Shown here: positions 17,532 to 24,844 of the stretch, in pieces
Numbering within the stretch: the first letter of the stretch is position 1
Layout of the letters: every line of letters starts with the position of its first letter
NCBI RefSeq assembly: GCF_003854275.1
Contig: NZ_QTQP01000011.1
Span: 62,001 to 126,000, forward strand
DNA length: 64,000 nt
Source: Burkholderia sp. Bp8963
Lineage (GTDB): Bacteria > Pseudomonadota > Gammaproteobacteria > Burkholderiales > Burkholderiaceae
Direction: 5' to 3'
Position numbers and translations under genes: made by a program
The notes under the pieces: generated by a model
Seen by the model: only the letters and a program-made list of their open reading frames with translations
Told to the model about the DNA's origin: nothing
The model's database searches: none

Positions 17532-18821
17532 TTACTCCTTCGTCCACCCGTTTTGATAGAGCTGGCTTGCCAGACCGCCCAGGCGCGCCGTGAGGATAGT
17601 GTTTTCACCGTCTTCGATCAGCGCGGACCGGACATCACGGAAGACCTTCTCGATCGGATACTCGCGCGTGGTGCCATTGCCGCCGAACAGCTGGAACGCT
17701 TCATGCGCGATCTTCATCGCCTCTTCCGTCACGCTGACCTTGGCCTGCGCGCTCGCGTAAGGATGGGTCTGCGGCGACATCCGTGCGAACGCGAGGCTGC
17801 GGCGCGCAACAGCACGCGCCATTTCCAGTCGGCGCAGCATGTCGCCCAAGCGCAGTTGCGTCATCTGATGCTCGATGAGGAAGCCCCCGCCCTGCTTGCG
17901 CTCGTGGCAATAGGCCAGCGCCAGTTCGAATGCAGCGCGAGCAGCACCGGTGAACACCTGGCACATATGCGTTCCGGCGTACGACCACGTCGTAGCCAGG
18001 GTGCCGAGGAATTCATCCTTCAGCGCAATGGCGAAGCGCTTCGGCACCTTGACGTTGTCAAAGAAGATTTCACCCTGCGGCAGCGCGCGCTGGCCGATCT
18101 TGTCCAACGGCTTGCCGCGCGAGATGCCCGGCAAATCGAGCGGAATGATCAGCCCGATGCCATTCGTCTGGGTGCTGTTTTCTCCGGTGCGGTAGAAGCC
18201 GTCACCGTAATCGGCCGCCATGTAGGCAAGCGCGACCTGCGCCACCGAGCCGTTCGACACCCACGACGAATACTGCCCGTTGATGGTGATTTCGTCGGCA
18301 CCCACCTTCGCGGTGATGTTCCCCACCGGCTGCTTTCCGTGCGCGCTGATTTCCTCGCGGTAGAGCGTCACGGCATCGGAACCGCGGTCGGGCTGCGTGC
18401 TCGACCAGCAGCCGATCTTGCCCGTGCACATGTCGATAAGTTCCTGGTTGCCGACTGCCTGGGCCATCGTCAGCGGCAGACCCGCCACGCCAATCGAAAT
18501 GGCGAGGCCCGAATCGCCCCACCCGAGCTCCTCACCAATGATCGACTCGATCCGGATGGCGACTTCGGGCGGAAACTGCGCGATCAGTTGCGGGTCGAGC
18601 CCGAGCTTGGTGGCCTCGATCAGGGCCGTCCAGTACGGAGACCCGGGCGCAATCACGTCCTCCGGCGTCATGCGATCGAGCTCCCGGCCAATCGGGCGCA
18701 ATACGTCTCGCGCAAAGCGATGGACGGTGCCCTGGATCGCGCGTTCCTCTTCGCTCAACGGCGTCTCGAAACCGGTCGGCCAGACCGACGGCAACTCCAC
18801 GTTTTTTTTCAGGCGAATCAT
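17532..18821 (-). CDS. Acyl-CoA dehydrogenase
   Basis: 429 residues with the acyl-CoA dehydrogenase fold: helical N-domain, a middle domain with WSSTQPDRGSD in place of the usual CxTEPxxGSD, and a C-terminal helical domain with QLFGGNGTTREYPIEKVFRD. The acidic residues in LIEDGENTIL are at the usual catalytic Glu region, but the EGT motif is replaced, so the catalytic base is uncertain. Lies in operon A 42 bp downstream of the FAD oxidoreductase gene. The second acyl-CoA dehydrogenase of the locus; the two differ in subfamily and so probably in substrate. Confidence 0.87.
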   Translation of the reverse strand: MIRLKKNVELPSVWPTGFETPLSEEERAIQGTVHRFARDVLRPIGRELDRMTPEDVIAPGSPYWTALIEATKLGLDPQLIAQFPPEVAIRIESIIGEELGWGDSGLAISIGVAGLPLTMAQAVGNQELIDMCTGKIGCWSSTQPDRGSDAVTLYREEISAHGKQPVGNITAKVGADEITINGQYSSWVSNGSVAQVALAYMAADYGDGFYRTGENSTQTNGIGLIIPLDLPGISRGKPLDKIGQRALPQGEIFFDNVKVPKRFAIALKDEFLGTLATTWSYAGTHMCQVFTGAARAAFELALAYCHERKQGGGFLIEHQMTQLRLGDMLRRLEMARAVARRSLAFARMSPQTHPYASAQAKVSVTEEAMKIAHEAFQLFGGNGTTREYPIEKVFRDVRSALIEDGENTILTARLGGLASQLYQNGWTKE

Positions 18822-18862
18822 GTCGTGCTCCTCCTTTCCTTTTGCAGTTAAAGCGCTCGCCT

Positions 18863-20353
18863 TCAGGCTGCAGCGTCGCGCACCTTACGGTTCAACCGAT
18901 CGTCCAATGTGTTCGCTGCGGCCAGTACCCCATTGATGAGACACCACCGGAACGGCTCAGGCGGTAGCGAGGGCGTGTCGTGACGCAACGCTGTCAGCAG
19001 CGGCGGCTCGGTACCGTGAATCTGCTGGGCAATCATGTGACCCACCATGGATTGACTTGCCAAGCCATGACCCGAACACCCGGCGGTGTAGTAAATGTTC
19101 TGGTTCGCCCCGGTTGTGCCGACCACGGGAAGCGCGTTGCCGGCGGAGCTGATATAGCCGCTCCAGCAGTGCCGCAATGCGACGTCCTTCAAGGTCGGCA
19201 AGCGCTCATGGAGGCCCGTCCTCAACTCACGATACTGATCGTAGGCGGGCACATTCGGCGTCTCTGACCCGTATGGATAGTGGATACGCTTGACGGTCGA
19301 GATGATCGTGTTGCGTGCCGTCAGGCGGAAGCTCTCCATGCTCCAGTGGCCGGTCACGATGCCTTCGCGCCTTGGCCAGCCCAGCGATGCCAGTTGCTCT
19401 TTGGACAGCGGCTCGGTCTCGATCGCCGAGATCCGCAATGGCACCACCTTGTTTGCAAGCACACCGAGCTGCGGGGTGTAGGCATTGGTGGCAAACATCA
19501 GCACCGGGGCGCTGACGCTGCCGCGCGGGGTTTTCACCTGGATGACCGGGCCTTCGCTGTAAGACAGCAGCGGCGTGTTCTCGTAAAGCTTCACGCCAGC
19601 CCGCAGCGCTGCACGCCGCAACCCCATCACGTATTTGCCGGGGTGGAGCGTGCCGCCAATCGGTGTGTATTCGCCAAACAGAAACGCTGACGGGATCCCG
19701 CGCGCACGCATCTGCGCCTGATCCAGAAACTCCGACTGGTGGCCGTGCTCGGCGCCAACCCGCATATCCGCGCGGATCCTTTTTTCCTGCGCCGGATGGA
19801 CGCCCGCACGGATCCAGCCGGACTGGACGTATTCGCAGTCGATATCGTGTTCCTTGAGCTTGCCTTCGACGAAGCCGACGGCGTCGTCGTAGTAGCGGAC
19901 GATCTGCGTCGCGCGCTCCTTGCTGACGCCCTTGAACATGAGGTCGTATTCGAGCGCCATGGCGCCGGCCAGATAGCCCGCGTTGCGTCCGCTTGCCCCA
20001 AAGCCCGGAAACTCACGCTCAATGACAACCACGTTCGCGCCCTGCCTGGCGAGCTCCAGTGCCGCGGAAAGGCCCGCGAACCCCGCGCCGGCAATCACCA
20101 CGTCAGCGCTGACATCGCCCTCGAGCGCGGGCTGCATGTCATCAGGCTTTTCCACCCAGCCACCCAGCGCACGATATTTCTCCAGGTCGGCTCGCTCTTT
20201 GCCGTCCTCCGCCCGTTTCGTGCGCGCACTTTGCCTCGCCGCTACGGCTGGCGCGGCAACGGGTGCGGCTGCCGCGCCTTTCACTAAATTGCGCCGGGCC
20301 ATTTCTGCCCCGTCGGCCCGCCCTTCCTGCTTTGTGTCGAGATCCGTGCTCAT
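18863..20353 (-). CDS. FAD-dependent oxidoreductase of the DAO family (amine oxidase-like)
   Basis: 496 residues from ATG 20353, which has GGGAG upstream. FAD-binding GAGFAGL at 89-94, VVIEREFPGFGASGRNAG, and a C-terminal YYTAGCSGHGLA motif place it with PuuB/GlpD-like D-amino-acid-oxidase-fold enzymes that oxidise secondary or methylated amines. The N-terminal ~45 residues hold RRNLVKG followed by an alanine-rich stretch, a weak Tat-like leader; whether it is exported is unclear. It starts 11 bp after the thiolase stop. With the flavin amine oxidase at 12113 this gives the locus two C-N-bond oxidising flavoenzymes. Confidence 0.82.
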   Translation of the reverse strand: MSTDLDTKQEGRADGAEMARRNLVKGAAAAPVAAPAVAARQSARTKRAEDGKERADLEKYRALGGWVEKPDDMQPALEGDVSADVVIAGAGFAGLSAALELARQGANVVVIEREFPGFGASGRNAGYLAGAMALEYDLMFKGVSKERATQIVRYYDDAVGFVEGKLKEHDIDCEYVQSGWIRAGVHPAQEKRIRADMRVGAEHGHQSEFLDQAQMRARGIPSAFLFGEYTPIGGTLHPGKYVMGLRRAALRAGVKLYENTPLLSYSEGPVIQVKTPRGSVSAPVLMFATNAYTPQLGVLANKVVPLRISAIETEPLSKEQLASLGWPRREGIVTGHWSMESFRLTARNTIISTVKRIHYPYGSETPNVPAYDQYRELRTGLHERLPTLKDVALRHCWSGYISSAGNALPVVGTTGANQNIYYTAGCSGHGLASQSMVGHMIAQQIHGTEPPLLTALRHDTPSLPPEPFRWCLINGVLAAANTLDDRLNRKVRDAAA

Positions 20354-20364
20354 TTCAAACTCCC

Positions 20365-21606
20365 TCAATCCTTGCTCAAGATGTGCACGGCCAGTGCGGC
20401 TTCGTCGATGCCCTGCATCCCGCCGCCGTTTTCCTGAATCGCATGACGCGCGCCCTGCACCTGACGCGCGCCGGCCTCGCCACGCAACTGCGTGACCAGT
20501 TCGTAGAGCTGGCCGATGCCGGTCGCACCCAACGGGTGTCCTTTCGATTCGAGGCCGCCAGATGGATTGATGGGGATGCGCCCGCCGATCGTGAAGTCCC
20601 CGCGCTCGGCAGCGGGGCCGCCTTCACCCAGCGGCACCAGACCGAGGTTCTCGGCCTGGATGATTTCCCCCATGGCCGATGCGTCGTGCACCTCGGCAAC
20701 GTCCATGTCTTCCGGGCTCAAACCGGCTTGCTCATAGGCTTGCAGTGCAGCCAGGCGGCCGATGTTCTTCTCGGGCTCGTCGATGCGCCGATGCGTGAAG
20801 CTGCGCATCACGCTTGCCGCGACCTTGATGCAACGGCTGCGATCGGCACCAATGCGCCGCAGTCCCGCTTCGGTGCAGAGGATCACCGCAGCCGCGCCGT
20901 CCGAGATCGGCGCGCACATCGGCAGCGTGATCGGGTAGGTGATCGGCGGCGCCGCGAGCACCTCGTCGATCGTGAACGGCTTGCGGAACTGCGAGTACGG
21001 GTTGTGCACGGAGTGCCCGTGGTTCTTCGCCGAGACGGCCGCGATCTGGCGCTGCGTCGTGCCATAGGTCTTCATGTGATACCGGCACAGTGCGGCATAA
21101 ATCGACATGAAGCGGCTGTAGGGCAGTTCGGATTCCGAGCCAGGGGGCGGCTCGACGCCCTCGCCCAGCTTCACCAGCGTCGCGAAGTTTTCTTCGACGC
21201 GCGACACATCCCACCCGCCGTCGAATAGCGCGAAGGCCTTCGCCTTGTCCGGAACGTTCATCTTCTCCGCGCCGATCGCCAGCGCCGTATCGCACGCGCC
21301 GGCCTTCAGGCTTTGTATTGCCAGGTGCACGGCGGTGCTGCCGGAGGCGCAGGCATTCTCGACGTTGAACATCGGGATGCCTTCGAGCCCGATCTTGCTG
21401 AACACCACCTGACCCGGGATCCCTGTCTGCCCCTGGAGCGGGCCATTCGTCATGCCGGCATAGTAAGCCGTGCCAATCGCATCGGCGCTGCAGCCCGCGT
21501 CCTGCAGCGCACCACGCAGCGCCTCGCCTGCAAGGTCATCGATACTGCGTTCGAGGTGCCGGCCGAATACCGTCATGGCGATACCGGCAATGTAAATGTT
21601 GGTCAT
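20365..21606 (-). CDS. SCP2-type thiolase (lipid-transfer protein/thiolase family)
   Basis: 413 residues from ATG 21606. The nucleophile is C86 in NVENACASGS, and the C-terminal GGLESKGHPLGATG and EVHDASAMGE supply the catalytic His residues of the SCP-x type. No second Cys is obvious, which is common in this branch; such proteins cleave beta-keto-acyl-CoAs with bulky or branched chains (sterol side chains, for example) and some act as retro-aldolases with a DUF35 partner. No DUF35 gene is seen next to it. Proposed role: chain cleavage at the end of the CoA pathway. Confidence 0.87.
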   Translation of the reverse strand: MTNIYIAGIAMTVFGRHLERSIDDLAGEALRGALQDAGCSADAIGTAYYAGMTNGPLQGQTGIPGQVVFSKIGLEGIPMFNVENACASGSTAVHLAIQSLKAGACDTALAIGAEKMNVPDKAKAFALFDGGWDVSRVEENFATLVKLGEGVEPPPGSESELPYSRFMSIYAALCRYHMKTYGTTQRQIAAVSAKNHGHSVHNPYSQFRKPFTIDEVLAAPPITYPITLPMCAPISDGAAAVILCTEAGLRRIGADRSRCIKVAASVMRSFTHRRIDEPEKNIGRLAALQAYEQAGLSPEDMDVAEVHDASAMGEIIQAENLGLVPLGEGGPAAERGDFTIGGRIPINPSGGLESKGHPLGATGIGQLYELVTQLRGEAGARQVQGARHAIQENGGGMQGIDEAALAVHILSKD

Positions 21607-21620
21607 GGTTGTCGCTCGGC

Positions 21621-23174
21621 TCAGATCTTGCGTTGCAGGCCTTGCCAGTACTGCTCGCGCAAGTCCTTCTTCAATACCTTGCCGACCGTGCTGCGCGGCA
21701 GCGCGGCGACGAAGTCCACGCTCTTCGGCGCCTTGACCGAGCCAAGCGTCTCCTTGCACAGCGCGATCAGTTCGTCCGCGCTCACGCTCTGTCCGACGTT
21801 GAGTTCCACGACCGCCTTCACCGCTTCGCCCCACTTCTCGTCGGGCACGCCGACCACCGCACAGTCCTGCACCGCCGGGTGTGCCCAGATCACCTGTTCG
21901 ACTTCGCTCGGGTACACGTTGAAGCCGCCGCTGATGATCATGTCCTTCTTGCGGTCGGTGATGTGCAGGTAGCCCTCGGCATCCAGGTGGCCGATGTCGC
22001 CGGTGTGCAGCCAGCCGTTGACGATGGTCTCGGCGGTCTTGTCCGGCGCCTTGAAATAGCCCTTCATCACGAGATCGCCACGCACGCAGATTTCACCCGT
22101 CTCACCCTGCGGCAGCACATCGCCCTGATCGTTCAGGATCTCGACGCGGATCAGCGGGTTCGGACGGCCGACCGAGGACAGCCGCTCATCGGACGCGATC
22201 TTCCCGTCAACAAAATGCTCGGCCGGCGTCAGATACGAGATCGAAGCCGGGGCTTCTGTCTGGCCGTAGCCGCCGGCCATGACGGGGCCGAACACCTCGA
22301 TCGCGCGCTTGAGTTTCTCCACCGACATCGGCGAGGCACCGTAGAAGAAGTACTTGAGCGACGAGAAATCCTGCTGCTCGATACCCGGAATATCGAGCAG
22401 GCGATAGATGACCGTCGGCGGGAGGAAGAATTCCGTGACCCGGTGCTTGGCGATGGCGGCGAGCAGCAGAACGGGATCGGGTTTCGGGAGCACGACCACG
22501 GTGCCGCCACGTGCGGTACAGGGCAGCGACAACATTCCGGCGGTGTGCGTCATCGGTGCCGCGGCAAGATTTACGGGGCGCTGCGTGCCATACGGGAACG
22601 CGATCATGGACTGCGCGAAGTAGGCCTGAAACGCGCGATGCGAGTTCATCACGCCCTTCGGCGCGCCTGTCGTGCCACCGGTGGCCGACAGCGTGACGAT
22701 GTCGTCCATGTCGTAATCGACGCGCGGCAGGGTCGCCGGCTGGCCTGCGCTCCACGTTGCAAGCGACGGTGCCCACGGCAGTTCAGCATCGACGCACACC
22801 CAGAGCCTCACTTTCGGCAAGCTGGCGCGCAGTTCTTCGATGATCGATGCGAAGGCCTGGGTGAAGAACAGTGCCTCGCAGTCGAAGGCGTCGAGCACGT
22901 ACTGGTTCTCGGCGGGTGCGTTGCGCCCGTTGACGGGGATGTACACCATGCCGGCGCGCCACATGCCGAGCGCGCAGCCCCAGCCGGTCACGTCGTTATC
23001 CGACCATACCGCCGACTTCGCTTCCTTCTCGAACCCGGCCGCAAGCAAGCCATGGGCGATGCGGCACGAAAGCTCGCCAATCTCCTGGAACGAGAATCTG
23101 CGCTCGCCCTGGATATACGCGATGCCGTGGGGATTGATGCGCCATCCACGGTCGAAAAAATCAATGATTGCCAT
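21621..23174 (-). CDS. Acyl-CoA synthetase (AMP-forming ligase)
   Basis: 517 residues with all ANL-superfamily motifs: LSATGGTTGAPKG (A3), GGYGQTE (A5), GWLHTGDIG (A7), DRKKDMIISGGFNVYP (A8) and a C-terminal lysine in PRSTVGKVLKK (A10). Activates a carboxylate with ATP and CoA. In this operon it probably activates the acid formed after deamination/oxidation. It lies 37 bp after the enoyl-reductase-like gene and 14 bp before the thiolase gene, so all are co-transcribed. The specific acid is not deducible. Confidence 0.92.
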   Translation of the reverse strand: MAIIDFFDRGWRINPHGIAYIQGERRFSFQEIGELSCRIAHGLLAAGFEKEAKSAVWSDNDVTGWGCALGMWRAGMVYIPVNGRNAPAENQYVLDAFDCEALFFTQAFASIIEELRASLPKVRLWVCVDAELPWAPSLATWSAGQPATLPRVDYDMDDIVTLSATGGTTGAPKGVMNSHRAFQAYFAQSMIAFPYGTQRPVNLAAAPMTHTAGMLSLPCTARGGTVVVLPKPDPVLLLAAIAKHRVTEFFLPPTVIYRLLDIPGIEQQDFSSLKYFFYGASPMSVEKLKRAIEVFGPVMAGGYGQTEAPASISYLTPAEHFVDGKIASDERLSSVGRPNPLIRVEILNDQGDVLPQGETGEICVRGDLVMKGYFKAPDKTAETIVNGWLHTGDIGHLDAEGYLHITDRKKDMIISGGFNVYPSEVEQVIWAHPAVQDCAVVGVPDEKWGEAVKAVVELNVGQSVSADELIALCKETLGSVKAPKSVDFVAALPRSTVGKVLKKDLREQYWQGLQRKI

Positions 23175-23211
23175 TTACGTATGCCTCGGAATCCATACCG
23201 GGTCGATCGGG

Positions 23212-24345
23212 TTACAGCTGCGAGATCGTGGCGCGCGCCAGCCCGCGCTGCTCCAGGAAACCGAGCAGGTAACGGTGCCCAAACGCCTTGGAGCCGGACG
23301 CGAAACCGACCTTGGCCATCTCGCCGTCGATGAGCTTGATGGCGCCGGCAACCTGAAGCGCCCCGGTCGAGATATACGGCGTGGTGCCGTGCAAGGTCGC
23401 CCGCACCGCCGCAATCTGACCGCGTCCGATTGCGAAATCGACAGTGCGATGCAGCGACGTGCGCTCGCGCGGCGGCATGGCCGGCGTGGTCGAATCGACG
23501 ATCTGCTTGAGCACCACATCCTGCTGCTCGCGCGGCAGGTTCGCGTACTCCGCCTCCCACTTCTGGCCGAGTGCATGCACCGTCTGCATCACGTTGTTGT
23601 CGTAGAAGCCCACGCACGAAATGCAACTGCGCACGCGCGGATCGTTCTCGAAGTACACCGGCAGCGACGTGCCGCTCCACGGCAGCGCAAACACCGGTTG
23701 CAGGAAGTCAGGAGAGGAGACGTTGAACGAAGCGTGCTTGTCATGCGGCACCAGCTTCTTTTCCCACAGGTAGCACGCTTCCTGGCGATAGGTATCGAAG
23801 ATGGTTGCCGTGGACCCCACGCTCACGCCGGCGCTGCCACCACGCGGGCCGCGCGCCAGGGTCGCCGTCTCCAGTGCATCGACGCCCGGCGTCTCGAGCG
23901 CCAGTTCGGCGGCGATTTCCGCGAACGAGTACATGTACGCGGTCGACGGCGACACCAGCAGCCCGGCCTGCCGGTACAACTCGCCAAACCCGTCGCGCAC
24001 TGCGCGGACATGGCTCTGCTCACCGCTGGTGTCCAGATAATGACAGCCGGCCTTGAGCGCCGCTTCGACGGCAACGAGCCCGAAAGTGCTGAACGGCCCG
24101 ACCGTGTTGCACACGACCTTCGCGCCGCGGAAAGCCTTGATGAGCGAATCGACATCGTGATCCGTTTCGATGAGCTCGTAGTTCGCCGACTCGAGGCGCA
24201 CGACGCGCTGCGCCATCATCTCCTTCGCCCTGCCCGCGTTGCGCGCCACAGCGGTGAACGGAATGTTCTGGTCGATCAGCCAGTCCATGATCAACATGCC
24301 GGTGTAACCGCTTGCGCCGTAGACGACGACGGGGTGCTTAGCCAT
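23212..24345 (-). CDS. Saccharopine dehydrogenase-like/trans-acting enoyl reductase family protein
   Basis: 377 residues. The N-terminal Rossmann motif VVYGASGYTG and the middle VCNTVGPFSTFG and HYLDTSGEQ segments match the saccharopine-dehydrogenase NADP-binding family that includes mycobacterial trans-acting enoyl reductases. Probably reduces a double bond or an imine with NAD(P)H. It is the first gene of operon A, AGGAGAC sits before ATG 24345, and the promoter lies about 125-160 bp upstream with a ~120-nt leader. An imine-reductase role is an alternative, given the amine oxidases in the operon. Confidence 0.78.
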   Translation of the reverse strand: MAKHPVVVYGASGYTGMLIMDWLIDQNIPFTAVARNAGRAKEMMAQRVVRLESANYELIETDHDVDSLIKAFRGAKVVCNTVGPFSTFGLVAVEAALKAGCHYLDTSGEQSHVRAVRDGFGELYRQAGLLVSPSTAYMYSFAEIAAELALETPGVDALETATLARGPRGGSAGVSVGSTATIFDTYRQEACYLWEKKLVPHDKHASFNVSSPDFLQPVFALPWSGTSLPVYFENDPRVRSCISCVGFYDNNVMQTVHALGQKWEAEYANLPREQQDVVLKQIVDSTTPAMPPRERTSLHRTVDFAIGRGQIAAVRATLHGTTPYISTGALQVAGAIKLIDGEMAKVGFASGSKAFGHRYLLGFLEQRGLARATISQL

Positions 24346-24433
24346 GGTTGTCTCCTGATACCTGTGTGTTAAGGGTTGGGTTAATCAGACGTGACTCGAT
24401 GTACAGGTCCCGACCTTCATAAAAAATCAGATT

Positions 24434-24620
24434 AGATGCGTATCACCGGCCTATCAATTACGTATTGACGGCCTAATCATAGAGGTGAAGCGGCCTACAT
24501 TCAAGGCGACGAAAGCTAGGGGAAACACCAACTGAACCCGGCACAAACGATGTCGAGTCGGGTCAACTTCATCTGCCGACGGGGCCGTGCGGCGGCGCAT
24601 CAGCGGAAACGCTCGGGCGA
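24434..24620. repeat. Upstream region A, homologous to upstream region B (9629-9812)
   Basis: Second copy of the ~185-bp control region, colinear with the first and roughly three-quarters identical by eye. It contains the operon A promoter, three operator half-sites and the TAGGGGAAACACCAAC block at 24517-24532, which lies 12 bp above the -35 box in both copies. No coding frame of interest is seen inside it. Confidence 0.8.
24448..24504 (-). promoter_or_regulatory. Operon A promoter with three GGCCTA operator half-sites at 22-bp spacing
   Basis: Minus strand -35 TTGAAT (24499-24504), 17-bp spacer, -10 TATGAT (24476-24481), a good sigma-70 promoter. Plus-strand GGCCTA occurs at 24448-24453, 24470-24475 and 24492-24497, exactly 22 bp apart, in the same positions relative to -35 and -10 as in operon B. 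The core promoter is covered by the sites, so repression is expected. The likely ligand-sensing repressor is the double TetR protein encoded 340 bp away on the other strand. Confidence 0.75.
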
Positions 24621-24759
24621 TTGGCCGTAGGCACAGGCCATCTGGAACCCTTGACCGGAGAATATGGGACGAAGGCAGGATCTGCCGCCCAATCCACTCG
24701 AGTCGGAGCTTGAGGAGAGCACCTGCCCACTCACGCGCTCACTTTTCATCCGTGCAAGC

Positions 24760-24792
24760 ATGGAAGAGCACAGCGGTGTTTTGCTCTTCCAT
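24760..24792 (+). promoter_or_regulatory. Perfect 11-bp inverted repeat overlapping the tetR-like -35 box
   Basis: ATGGAAGAGCA (24760-24770) and TGCTCTTCCAT (24782-24792) form a perfect 11-bp inverted repeat with an 11-nt spacer. Its right arm includes the -35 TTGCTC of the regulator gene. No T-run follows and no gene ends here, so an operator is more likely than a terminator. It is unrelated to GGCCTA and may bind a second regulator. Confidence 0.6.
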
Positions 24793-24808
24793 CGGATAGG
24801 CCTATAAT
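24781..24808 (+). promoter_or_regulatory. Promoter and auto-operator of the double TetR gene
   Basis: -35 TTGCTC (24781-24786), 16-bp spacer, consensus -10 TATAAT (24803-24808). The perfect palindrome ATAGGCCTAT (24796-24805) lies in the spacer and overlaps the -10. Its half-site is the same GGCCTA found three times in each target promoter, consistent with autorepression. Confidence 0.72.
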
Positions 24809-24844
24809 TTCGTACCGTTTTGTGTGAGTTCCAGGAGAGCCGAC

